Positions 16,756 to 25,106 of a DNA stretch of 64,000 bases are shown piece after piece (position 1 is the first letter of the stretch; every line of letters begins with the position of its first letter). Both the position numbers and the translations under genes were made by a program. Source of the stretch: Rhodospirillales bacterium (GTDB taxonomy: Bacteria; Pseudomonadota; Alphaproteobacteria; Rhodospirillales; Defluviicoccaceae); assembly GCA_016710335.1 (NCBI GenBank), contig JADJXQ010000005.1:1-64000 (forward strand), written 5' to 3'. The notes below the pieces were generated by a model that worked only from the letters and a program-made list of their open reading frames with translations, did no database searches and was not told where the DNA came from.

Positions 16756-18581
16756 GGCAGGGGCGACGACGGCAGATTCAGGAGCGGGGCAAGGACGTTA
16801 TAGGCCTTGTGGCAGAGCGCGAGGATCTTGCCGCCCTGTTCGAGTCCATCGGCGCCGGATTTGATGACATCCAGCGCGCGCTTGATACGGTTCGGATCCG
16901 CGGCCTCCTTCTTGCCCGCCTCGTGCTGCGCCAGTTCGACATGCGCCGTCAGCTCGTCGCGTTTTTCGGCCGACGGATGCGCGGCGATTTCCTTGGCCAG
17001 CTCCTGTAGCAGGGAAGTGAGCGCCGCGAGATCGGCGCCCTCGCAATGATCGACGCTGGCCGTGTGGCCGGTGCCGGCCTGCGCGGGGGAGTGGGAGCCG
17101 GCACTGACGGCCATGCCGCCGGACACGGTTCCGATGTGGATGATGGGGCCGGACTGGGACATGGTGGCACCTCCTGACTCTTGCGACGATGGGGGCTGCG
17201 GATGCGACGGACCGGTCTCTCCCCGCATGACATTCAACTCGGCCCAGAACTCCCGAATCTCCGCGAGAAGCCTCTCGACTTTCATGCCGAGCAGTTCGCG
17301 GGTTGCCGCGCTCTCCGGTACCATGACGGGCACTTGGTGGAGGGCTCCGAAGAGCTTGTATGCGTCCTCAGAGAAATCGGCACGAACGACCAGGCAAAGG
17401 CTTGCCCGGTCGACGTTCTTGTAGGTGCCAAGGCGTGCGGCCAGCATTTCGCGATCGGTCTCCGAGAGCGGCCCGTCGTACGTGCTGATGTCGGTTGCGC
17501 CCTGGTCGTTCTCGAATAATGCGAGGTAGGCTGCTCGTTCGAAATCGTGGATCGGCTGCTCGCCGGTGCTGGACCTTGCCACCTCGAACACATAATCGGT
17601 GGCCGGCAGACCTTTGTGTTTGTCTTCCCGTTTTGGCGGCTTCAGGCGTATCTCGCCACCGAACAACGCGGTTGCGATCACAGCGCAGATGATCAACTCG
17701 CTAGTCGGAACCCGGACGACATACTGAACGCCGGCGGCTTGCGCGGCGCGAACGACGAGGCAGGCGGCAGCCAGGCAGTAGAGCGCGGCGGCGGCCTCCT
17801 CGCAGCGGCGGCGCAACCGCAGGTCGGCTTGAGGCGAGGGCGCATCCCGCAAGGCGCGACGCACGGCATAAAACAGTTTGAGGACCTCTGCTTCCGCTGG
17901 AGCACATCGGGAAAAGCAGTCAACGACTTGTTCTGAGCTGCCTGGAACGGTTCCCCCCGCGGCCACTCCCTCAAGTTCATCCACGAGCGCGTAAAAAAAT
18001 GGCGTTCCTTCTACTTTTTTGAGTAGCTTAACCGCCAGGCGCAGGTGATGGTTATCCCCAGGCGGCGGAGGCGCTTCATCGGATGCATTTGCCGGAGGAG
18101 CAGGGAAGCCAGGCTTAGGGTGCACGCTGCCGGTGGCGCCGGGGAAGCTTGGTGCAACAGATGGCTTGGCCCGAGAGCGTCTAACGCCGGCGAGCAACCG
18201 TTCACGCGCCCCGACTTCGTCCAGGCCCACCAGATTGACGTAGATCACCTGTCCGAGCAGCCCTTCGACATCGCACTCGGCGACCCGCACCGGCAGCAGG
18301 AGGCCATTGACGCCCGAGGGATCGTTGGCGAACGCCGCGTACCATTCGGCCTTGGTGAAGCCAGAGTCAAAATAAGTGGGGCTCAAGACCGCGAGCGTGC
18401 GCGCACACTTCGTGGTGCCCTTCTGCATCTCGGCAACGAAGTTTCCACCCGGACGGAAGTCCCAGGCTTGCACGAAAGTCGTATAGCCCGCCTCTTCCAG
18501 CTGCCAAGCCAGCCAAGTCGCCCAGCCTTCTTCGGAGGATCGGTAACTGACAAAAAAGTCGATCTTGTCCCCGGCCGTCAT
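16752..18581 (-). CDS. TIR-domain protein, first gene of the DGR-linked operon
   Basis: 609 residues. Residues 6-135 form a TIR domain (IDFFVSYRSSEEGWATWLAWQLEEAGYTTFVQAWDFRPG, then TLAVLSPTYFDSGFTKAEW); E79 in AEW matches the catalytic Glu of NAD-cleaving TIRs. The middle (about 175-470) has no fold that I recognise. Around 495-530 is a Gly/Ser-rich stretch (IIHIGTVSGGMAVSAGS) and then a helical C-terminal bundle (about 540-600). TIR effectors in bacteria degrade NAD+ or make signal nucleotides on infection. The start at 18581 has a strong GGGGGGA ribosome site. As first gene, it would be the toxic effector gated by the MoxR/target-2 sensor; this role is inferred. Confidence 0.82.
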   Translation of the reverse strand: MTAGDKIDFFVSYRSSEEGWATWLAWQLEEAGYTTFVQAWDFRPGGNFVAEMQKGTTKCARTLAVLSPTYFDSGFTKAEWYAAFANDPSGVNGLLLPVRVAECDVEGLLGQVIYVNLVGLDEVGARERLLAGVRRSRAKPSVAPSFPGATGSVHPKPGFPAPPANASDEAPPPPGDNHHLRLAVKLLKKVEGTPFFYALVDELEGVAAGGTVPGSSEQVVDCFSRCAPAEAEVLKLFYAVRRALRDAPSPQADLRLRRRCEEAAAALYCLAAACLVVRAAQAAGVQYVVRVPTSELIICAVIATALFGGEIRLKPPKREDKHKGLPATDYVFEVARSSTGEQPIHDFERAAYLALFENDQGATDISTYDGPLSETDREMLAARLGTYKNVDRASLCLVVRADFSEDAYKLFGALHQVPVMVPESAATRELLGMKVERLLAEIREFWAELNVMRGETGPSHPQPPSSQESGGATMSQSGPIIHIGTVSGGMAVSAGSHSPAQAGTGHTASVDHCEGADLAALTSLLQELAKEIAAHPSAEKRDELTAHVELAQHEAGKKEAADPNRIKRALDVIKSGADGLEQGGKILALCHKAYNVLAPLLNLPSSPLP

Positions 18582-18597
18582 GTGGAGTCCCCCCGGG

Positions 18598-18630
18598 TAT
18601 TGTAAACAGCTAAGGCCTATCAGAATTCAG
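18598..18630 (-). promoter_or_regulatory. Possible promoter of the TIR-MoxR-DGR operon
   Basis: On the minus strand a TACAAT hexamer (18604-18599) lies 18 bp before the TIR start, with a weak AT-rich GAATTCTGA about 15-17 bp upstream as a possible -35. It is the only promoter-like stretch between the operon and the IS remnants. Confidence 0.3.
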
Positions 18631-18632
18631 CG

Positions 18633-19050
18633 TCACAAGGGCGTACTTTTCGTAGTTGAAGAGCGACGGATAGCGCACATCGCGTTGCCATAGGCGTCGC
18701 CGACCGATCCCATGGACGGCCTGGCATTAACCTCCTCGACGTCGCAGGTGTCGTCGATGTCGAGCGACACCGCGGCGCGGGGCGCCGGGTAGCTGGCGAG
18801 CCACAGATCGAGCGAGACCCGACCGAGCCGGATGACGCTGCGCAGGTCGGGCGCGTTCTCCCAGCGGGACATCGTCGGCTGCGAGCACAGGTCCCGGCCG
18901 CTGTCCGGCAGCCGGCCGCAGGCGAGCTTGAACGCCGGATCGGAGCGCAGGACGCGGCTGATGAGGTGGAGGCAAAGGGCGAAGCGGTCCAGACGACGGT
19001 CAGCAGCAACGTGTCGACCAGCCGTCATCGTGGCGCGCCCAAGCATGGCG
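18633..19050 (-). pseudogene. Fused remnants of IS1380-type and IS3-type transposases
   Basis: From 19000 down to about 18740 the text is IS1380-like (HLISRVLRSDPAFKLACGRLPDSGRDLCSQPTMSRWENAPDL, then YPAPRAAVSLDIDDTCDV). It then switches to an IS3 OrfB C-terminal motif (RPSMGSVGDAYGNAMC) at about 18735-18680. Both are incomplete and the IS1380 N-terminus is in another frame. Together they mark an old insertion hot spot next to the DGR operon start. Confidence 0.6.
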
Positions 19051-19296
19051 ACGCGCTGCTCGCGGGAATCCGTGGTAGAACCGTTGGCTTGGTTGTGCGA
19101 CGCTCGCACCGGCGACCCGGATCGCTTGAAAGATCACGCCGCCAGCCGCCGTGAGCCAATACGCCAGTCGACCCCTTTGTCGACTCCCGGAACAAACGCG
19201 ACGGAGGCATGATCATGTCGTATGCGACGATGCGCGTCAGCTCGCTCTCGCTTCGGCGTTTCGGACTCGGGGCTTTCCCGCAAGATTGGAGAAACT

Positions 19297-19992
19297 ATGT
19301 CGCAATCCTCATATGATGCCTGGGCCGCCGGCCAGGTGAACGCCCGCTTTACCGAGTGGTTGCGCCAGCAGTCGGAACCGGCGTGGAGCGAAGCGACGAG
19401 CCACCGGTTCACGCGGGAACTGGCCGACGGTGTCCTCGCAGATGCGGTCATGCGGCGATACCTCGTCCAGGACTACTCGTTTCTCGACTCCTTCGTCCGG
19501 TTGGTGGCGAGCGCCATCGTCAAAGCGCCGTCGCTTGCCGACCGCGTCGCTCTCGGCCGGTTTCTCGGCGCCGTGAGCGGCGAAGAGAACACGTATTTCC
19601 ATCGTGCGTTCGATGCGCTCGGCGTTCCGGAGGCGGACCGCACCCGGCCCGCGTTGCGCCCGACGACGCGCGCTTTCCACGACGGGATGGCGAAGGCCAT
19701 CAACGCTGAGGGATACGAGGAGACACTGGCGCCGCTGGTCGTGTTCGAGTGGTTGTACAATGCCTGGGCGACGGCGGTTGCCGATCGGCAGCCCGGGACG
19801 TTCCTGCATCAAGAGTGGATCACCATCCACGCCAACCCGCAGTTTGATGCCTTCGTCGCCTGGCTCCGCGGTCAACTGGACCGGAGCGGCCCCACGCTCT
19901 CGCGCGATCGCCAGGAGCACATCGCCGAGGTATTCCGTCGTACGGTGCGGCTCGAAAAGCTGTTCTTCGACGACGCACACGAAGGCAGTTGA
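19297..19992 (+). CDS. tenA: TenA/thiaminase II-family protein
   Basis: 231 residues from the ATG at 19297 (GGAG 7 bp upstream); the longer frame upstream is IS debris. It is all-helical with TenA hallmarks: YLVQDYSFLDSFVRLVASA, FLGAVSGEENTYFHRAFDALG, PLVVFEWLYNAWA and LHQEWITIHANPQFDAFVAWL. TenA hydrolyses aminopyrimidines in thiamine salvage. The protein has no cysteine at all, so the classic thiaminase nucleophile is missing and it belongs to a Glu-type (TenA_E) or non-catalytic branch. No thiamine genes are nearby. Confidence 0.75.
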   Translation: MSQSSYDAWAAGQVNARFTEWLRQQSEPAWSEATSHRFTRELADGVLADAVMRRYLVQDYSFLDSFVRLVASAIVKAPSLADRVALGRFLGAVSGEENTYFHRAFDALGVPEADRTRPALRPTTRAFHDGMAKAINAEGYEETLAPLVVFEWLYNAWATAVADRQPGTFLHQEWITIHANPQFDAFVAWLRGQLDRSGPTLSRDRQEHIAEVFRRTVRLEKLFFDDAHEGS

Positions 19993-20081
19993 TGGGAGTT
20001 CGAGCGGGTCTTTCAGCGGCCCAGGAGAATGGCGCCGCGCGGCGTCTTGTGCAGGTTGGCTGCGGGTCGAGGAGCGAAACG

Positions 20082-20120
20082 CGGGTTCGGGGAGGCGTCT
20101 ATTGCTCCTCCCCGAACCCG
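20082..20120. terminator. Bidirectional terminator-like hairpin between convergent genes
   Basis: A perfect 14-bp stem (CGGGTTCGGGGAGG at 20082-20095 with its complement at 20107-20120) and an 11-nt loop lie between tenA (+) and the DUF4142 gene (-). There is no T-run, but the stem is very stable and the position fits a shared terminator. Confidence 0.6.
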
Positions 20121-20175
20121 ACCGTCCGAGCACGGCCGCTGCCGGTGTAACTCCCGTCCGACGCCGAGGCAGACG

Positions 20176-20718
20176 TCAGAGGCCCGAACTTTCGAGTGCC
20201 TCCATCCTCGCCAGGTGTCGCTTCACCACCGGCAGAGCGCCAAGCGCAACGGAGCGAAGCTGTGGATTGGGCCCGACGCTGGCGTACCCCGACAGCAGGT
20301 CGACAGTCTCCTTGTGCGCAAGGACTTGCTGGTCGACATACGTCTTGTCGAGCTTGTCGGCGGGCGCGCGTTGGAGATGGTCGAGGACGCTCTTCCGCCG
20401 CTCGTCGAGGCTGCCGGGAATGGCGATGTCCGGGGTCTCGCTCGAGCCGAGCGCCGACCGCAGCTGATTGGACATGGTCGTGTGGTCGGCGAGCATCTGC
20501 GCCGCCGCCCCGCGCACGGTCTCGTTCCCGCTGTGCTTCAGCATGTACTTCGCCGCGGCGATCTCGAACATGTCGCCGCGCGCCGCGTTCTGCACGAACG
20601 CCTCATCGTCCGTCGAGCCGGCGGATCGCGCCGTCGCGCGCCCCATCATGCCGCCGACGACGTCCTGCATCTTGTCGGCGGTCCGGGCCATGCCGGTATG
20701 GGTTTCCTTCTCGGTCAT
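20176..20718 (-). CDS. DUF4142 (ferritin-like) protein
   Basis: 180 residues. The DUF4142 pattern is clear: FVQNAARGDMFEIAAAKYMLKHSGNETVRGAAAQMLADHTTMSNQL, then LDKTYVDQQVLAHKETVDLL. The family folds as a ferritin-like four-helix bundle, often periplasmic. There is no signal peptide here, so this one is probably cytoplasmic. Its ATG overlaps the stop of the upstream 425-residue ferritin-like gene, so the two are coupled and may act together in stress protection. Confidence 0.75.
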   Translation of the reverse strand: MTEKETHTGMARTADKMQDVVGGMMGRATARSAGSTDDEAFVQNAARGDMFEIAAAKYMLKHSGNETVRGAAAQMLADHTTMSNQLRSALGSSETPDIAIPGSLDERRKSVLDHLQRAPADKLDKTYVDQQVLAHKETVDLLSGYASVGPNPQLRSVALGALPVVKRHLARMEALESSGL

Positions 20719-21992
20719 GCTGCAATCCCCTTCCTGCTACGGTCGACAACCTGAGCGTAATCGAGACCACGCCCGTTCCCGTTCTCCTTGAGTGCGGCAA
20801 CGGGATGATCGCCATCGGGGGCGAAGCGATACTCGCCGCCGAACTGGCTGCGGTGCCTGTCGATCACCTGCTCGCTCGGAACATCGCCGGCGTTGACCTG
20901 CCGTTGATAGTCGAAGTACCGGTGATCCTGCGGCAGGTCGGACACGGGCACGAACTCCGAGTCGAAGCTGGTCCACTCGACGGTTGTCGCGAGGATCTCC
21001 CGGACGTACTGCTTGTTGGGCTCGAAGGTCATCGGCGCCGTTACCCCGCTTTCGGGGAAGATCAGGGCCGGATCGATTCCTTCCACTTCCTTCATGGCCT
21101 GCGTGGCGAGGCGAAGGTGCTCCAGTTCCATGGCCAGGTGGAGTTCCCAGATCTGCTTGATGCGCGGGTCGGTCTCGGTCTGCAGGCACGACCAGTACAT
21201 CCAGCACTCGTTGTATTCGTGCAGCGCGAGGTTTGTCATCCACGAGACGGTCGGATCGAGGATCGACTCGTAGTGCGTGACGTGCTGCTCTTCGATCTGG
21301 GCGATCTCGAGGTAAAGCGCGCGCGCCAGCGGGTTCTCCGGCCGGTTTCCGGCGGTCATGTAGAAGTTCATCGTCTGCTGCTCGGCGGAGAGCACGGTAA
21401 GGCCGTTGAGGATCGACTGGAACTGACAGGCCTCCACCGTCATCGGCCGCCGCAGGTCGTCGTGCGGGTGCCGGTGCTGGAAGATGGTCGGCCGGCCGGG
21501 CAGGGCCTCCGTAAGATCGCCGGTGATCTCCTCCGCCTTCTTCCGCTCGCCGACCAGTTCCATGAGGTTGGCGTAGCGGTAGAGGTGATCGTAGTCCTCC
21601 AGAACGCCGAAGTCGTAGACCTTCTTGAGGTACGGGTCCGGCTCATGGCGCGCGATCCAACTGGTAAGGTCGACCGCCACTTGCTCGTACCCGATGGTGT
21701 TGGCGAGCACGCTCTCGCCAGCCGGGATCAACCAGTTGACCGCCTTCTGCTGCTGCTGCTCGATCCGGCGCACGCTCGCCAGCATCTGTTTGACGCCGAC
21801 ATCAGCGATGCGGCGTGCGGCCGAATGCGAGTTGATCATCGCCTCGACCTCGATGCCGTTCATGACGATGACGCGGCAGCGCGAGTACGGGTGCACGCTG
21901 TCGGGATCGTATGGAGCACTGTTGAGCTCCGACCACGACCGCAATTGCTTGTCGAGGGGGATGCCCTTTTCCTGAAGGGGATTGAAGGCCAT
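20715..21992 (-). CDS. Conserved 425-residue protein with ferritin-like di-iron motifs
   Basis: I do not recognise a named family. Two Glu/His-rich helices look like di-iron ligand motifs: EQQTMNFYMTAGN...LYLEIAQIEEQHVTHYE and ELHLAMELEHLRLATQAMKEVEG. The N-terminus (MAFNPLQEKGIPLDKQLRSWSELN) shows no signal peptide or membrane segment. It is followed with 4-bp overlap by the DUF4142 gene, the other ferritin-like protein. An oxidative-stress or metal-handling role is plausible but inferred. Confidence 0.6.
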   Translation of the reverse strand: MAFNPLQEKGIPLDKQLRSWSELNSAPYDPDSVHPYSRCRVIVMNGIEVEAMINSHSAARRIADVGVKQMLASVRRIEQQQQKAVNWLIPAGESVLANTIGYEQVAVDLTSWIARHEPDPYLKKVYDFGVLEDYDHLYRYANLMELVGERKKAEEITGDLTEALPGRPTIFQHRHPHDDLRRPMTVEACQFQSILNGLTVLSAEQQTMNFYMTAGNRPENPLARALYLEIAQIEEQHVTHYESILDPTVSWMTNLALHEYNECWMYWSCLQTETDPRIKQIWELHLAMELEHLRLATQAMKEVEGIDPALIFPESGVTAPMTFEPNKQYVREILATTVEWTSFDSEFVPVSDLPQDHRYFDYQRQVNAGDVPSEQVIDRHRSQFGGEYRFAPDGDHPVAALKENGNGRGLDYAQVVDRSRKGIAA

Positions 21993-22331
21993 AAGCGTCT
22001 CTCCTTTGTCTCTTCCTGCTTGAATGTTATTGTTTCCGGAACGGTGCTTGCGACCTGTGCGCCACCGGCAGCGGCTCGTCGGACGTTCCGGTGGCTCGGC
22101 TCACGACGGCTGCGGCAGACGCTCGGGCCGATGTCGGCGGTCAGGCTCGTGATTAACGCCCAGGCTCCCGCTAGGTTCCGGGACGCGGCGACGGTCGGCT
22201 CGATCCGGCGTACGATTCGAGCCGTTCGAGCGTGAGCGTCCAGTCGACGTAACAGGCGGCGCCGGCACTGCTGCAATGGCAACAGCATACGGGGGTCGTC
22301 GTTGTTCCCGCGCGGCTCCTTGATGACGGCG
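21993..22331. other. Intergenic region, 339 bp
   Basis: Lies between the MT-A70 gene end (22332) and the start of the ferritin-like gene (21992), both on the minus strand, so it should carry the promoter of the latter. TTGAATGTTATTGTTTCC-like AT-rich text sits at about 22018-22038, just upstream of that gene. I see no RNA gene or coding frame with support. Confidence 0.4.
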
Positions 22332-22964
22332 TTATTCCTGGGCGGCGTCGGGGTGGCTGGTGGACCGCCACCGGCGTTGCGGCGCGATGCCGGTGTCGAG
22401 CACGCCGACCTCCTGTCCCCATGCATCCCAGCCGGCCCGGGCGGACCGGGCGAACATCTCCAGGTACGGTCCCTCGCAGAGTGCTTCTATGCGATCGTGC
22501 ACCTCGGCCGGCTTGCGGCTGTGTTCCCGACGGGGAGCGACAACGAGCTTGCGGACGCTGGTCGAGCGGCGTTTCGGATGCCCGCGCGTCGCCAACAGGC
22601 ATTGCTCGGGATTGGCCCGGGTCCAGAAGCCCATGCCGGTAAAGAAGCTTCGCTGTTCCGCTCCGGGCGCGCCGTCGCCCTTGTTCAGCTTGGCCCAGTA
22701 GAAGCCGACGGTCTTGTAGGTGAATCCCCACGCCCGAATGACGTCGAAGGCCCTCTCCAACAACGGATCGGTCGCCCACAGCAGCAGCACGCAGTCATCG
22801 GCCGCCCACTCGGCAACCGGCAGCGCCTTGATGTGCTCCAAGGTCATGCAGTCGTAATGCGCCTCCGGACTGCGTCCTTTGCCCTTGCGGGAGTATGTGG
22901 CGAACGTCCACGGCGGGTCGGCGTAGATCACCCGGTATCGTTTGGACGGCGGGAAGGAGGTCAT
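22332..22964 (-). CDS. MT-A70 family adenine methyltransferase
   Basis: 210 residues from the ATG at 22964 (AAGGA 6 bp upstream); a start at 22991 is possible. It has the catalytic DPPW (VIYADPPWTFATYS), LLLWATDPLLERAFDVIRAWGFTYKT, GFYWAKLNK, GFWTRANPEQCLLATRG and the final RKPAEVHDRIEAL. MT-A70 enzymes transfer methyl from SAM to adenine N6, in bacteria usually on DNA of phages or mobile elements. There is no restriction partner next to it, so it is an orphan. It sits directly behind the ABC transporter operon. Confidence 0.82.
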   Translation of the reverse strand: MTSFPPSKRYRVIYADPPWTFATYSRKGKGRSPEAHYDCMTLEHIKALPVAEWAADDCVLLLWATDPLLERAFDVIRAWGFTYKTVGFYWAKLNKGDGAPGAEQRSFFTGMGFWTRANPEQCLLATRGHPKRRSTSVRKLVVAPRREHSRKPAEVHDRIEALCEGPYLEMFARSARAGWDAWGQEVGVLDTGIAPQRRWRSTSHPDAAQE

Positions 22965-22997
22965 TCGGTGTCCTTCAGCCGGCATTACCACGTCCCG

Positions 22998-25085
22998 CTA
23001 TTCCGCCGCGGCGGGGACGGTGTAGAAGACCGGCTCGACGCGGCGCAGCTCCTCCAGCGGGATGTGGCAGGCGATGACGTGGCCTTCGCCGGCGCGCTGA
23101 TGCGGCGGCGGCTCGCGGTCGCAGATCTCCCCCACCTTCCGCGGGCAGCGGGTCGAGAACGGGCAGCCGGCGGGCGGGTCGAGGGCGCTCGGGACCGGCC
23201 CTTCCAACACGATCTCCCGCTTGCGGATCGCCGGGTCGGCGATCGGCACCGCCGACAGCAGTGCCTCCGTGTAGGGGTGGTACGGCGGCTGGAACACCTG
23301 GTCGGTGGCGCCGCGCTCCATGATCTGGCCCACGTACATGACCACGATGCGGTCGGCGAGGTAGCGCACCACGCTGAGGTCGTGGCTGATGAACAGCAGC
23401 GTCGTGCCGTGGTCGCGCTGGATGTCCATCAGCAACTCCGTCACCGCCGCCGCCACCGATACGTCGAGTGCCGAGATCGGCTCGTCCGCGACGACGAGGT
23501 TCGGATTGCCGGCGAAGGCGCGGGCAATGCCGACCCGCTGCTTCTGGCCGCCGGAGAGCTGGCCGGGCCGCCGCCGGTAGAAGTCGCGCGGCAGCTTGAC
23601 CGTGTCCAACAGCCCCAGAACCCGCTCGCGGATCCGGCCACGGTCGCGCTCGACGCCGAACTTGCGGATCACCCGACCGATCTGGGCGCCGACGGTGTGA
23701 CTGGGGTTGAGGGTTTCGTTGGGGTTCTGGAACACCATCTGCAGCGCGCCGAGCTGGCGCCGGCTCCGCTCGCGCACCGGACGCGCGCTGATATCGGTTC
23801 CGGCGAACATCAGCGCCCCGCCGGTCGCCGTTTCCAGTCCCATCAGCACCTTGGCGAACGTCGACTTGCCGCACCCGGACTCGCCCACGATGCCGACCGT
23901 CTCGCTGGCGCGGGCGCTGAAGTCGAGGGTCTCGTTGGCCTTGACGTGGCGCACCGCCCGTCCCGAGACGAGGGCGGCGAGCGAGGTGTCCCGCACCGGA
24001 TAGTACTTGGTGAGGCCGGTCGCGCGCAGGACTTCGTGGCCCAACTCGACCCGCTGCCGCGCCGGCCGCGGCTGTTGTTCAGGCTCGGCGGCGATCTCGT
24101 CCCAGCGCAGGCACCGCACCCCGTGCCCATCATGATCCGCCGGCAGCATCGGGACGGGGCCGGCGTCGCACCGGCCGGCCTGAAAGTGATCGCAGCGCGG
24201 GCCGAAGTTGCAGCCCGGCGGCCGCCGGTGGGGCAGCGGCAACTGGCCGCGGATCGGCATCAATGGCCGGGCGATCTTGTCGAACGACGGCAGCGGGATG
24301 CAGTCGAGCAGGCCTTGGGTGTAGGGATGGCGGGGTCGCGCGAACAGCTCGCGCACCGGCGCCTGCTCGATCGCCTCGCCGGAGTACATGATGCAGATAC
24401 GCTCGCACGTCTCGACGATCAGCCCGATGTTGTGGGAGATGTAGAGCTGAGCGGTGCCGTATTTCCTGCCGAGGTCGCGGATCAGCTTGACGATGCCGGC
24501 CTCGACGGTGACGTCGAGCGCCGTTGTCGGTTCGTCAAGCAATAGCAAGGACGGTTTGCCGAGCAGCGCCATGGCAATGACCACCCGCTGCTGCTGGCCG
24601 CCGGAGAGTTGGTGCGGGTACGCCTCGAGCACCCGCTCCGGATCCGGCAGGCGCACGTCCGTTACCATCTGCACGGCGCGCGCCGTCGCCTCCGTCTTGC
24701 CGACGCCGTCGTGGATCATCGGCACCTCGATCAGCTGCGCGCCGACGGTGAGGCTCGGGTTGAGGGCGGCCATCGGCTCCTGGTAGATCATGGCGATCTC
24801 GGCGCCGCGGAGCGCCCGCAGTTCACGCCGGCTCATGGTCGCCAGGTCCCGGCCCTTGTAGCGGATGACGCCGCCGACCACGGCGCCGTTGCCGCCGAGG
24901 TAGCGCATGATCGCCATCGCCACCGTCGACTTGCCGCAGCCGGACTCGCCGACCAGCCCGACGCTCTCGCCCTTGTGCAAGGTCAGGGAAAAGTCGGCGA
25001 CCGCCGGGATCACCCCGGCGCGCGTGAAGTACGAGATCGAGAGGTTCTCGATCTCGAGCAGCGGCGGTTCGGGAGGGTCTTTCAT
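22998..25085 (-). CDS. Fused dipeptide/oligopeptide ABC transporter ATPase (DppD-DppF type)
   Basis: 695 residues with two complete ATPase modules. Half 1 (about 1-330) has GESGCGKSTVAM, LSGGQQQRVVIAMAL and LLLLDEPTTALDVTVEA. Half 2 (about 350-690) has GESGCGKSTFAKVL, LSGGQKQRVGIARAF and LVVADEPISALDVSVAA. Each half ends with an oligopeptide-transporter C-terminal stretch with Cys (FGPRCDHFQAGRCDAGPV; FSTRCPRKVGEICDREPP) as in OppD/OppF. It powers the permeases encoded just upstream. Confidence 0.9.
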   Translation of the reverse strand: MKDPPEPPLLEIENLSISYFTRAGVIPAVADFSLTLHKGESVGLVGESGCGKSTVAMAIMRYLGGNGAVVGGVIRYKGRDLATMSRRELRALRGAEIAMIYQEPMAALNPSLTVGAQLIEVPMIHDGVGKTEATARAVQMVTDVRLPDPERVLEAYPHQLSGGQQQRVVIAMALLGKPSLLLLDEPTTALDVTVEAGIVKLIRDLGRKYGTAQLYISHNIGLIVETCERICIMYSGEAIEQAPVRELFARPRHPYTQGLLDCIPLPSFDKIARPLMPIRGQLPLPHRRPPGCNFGPRCDHFQAGRCDAGPVPMLPADHDGHGVRCLRWDEIAAEPEQQPRPARQRVELGHEVLRATGLTKYYPVRDTSLAALVSGRAVRHVKANETLDFSARASETVGIVGESGCGKSTFAKVLMGLETATGGALMFAGTDISARPVRERSRRQLGALQMVFQNPNETLNPSHTVGAQIGRVIRKFGVERDRGRIRERVLGLLDTVKLPRDFYRRRPGQLSGGQKQRVGIARAFAGNPNLVVADEPISALDVSVAAAVTELLMDIQRDHGTTLLFISHDLSVVRYLADRIVVMYVGQIMERGATDQVFQPPYHPYTEALLSAVPIADPAIRKREIVLEGPVPSALDPPAGCPFSTRCPRKVGEICDREPPPHQRAGEGHVIACHIPLEELRRVEPVFYTVPAAAE

Positions 25086-25106
25086 GGCGGGTTGTTTTAT
25101 CTTTCT

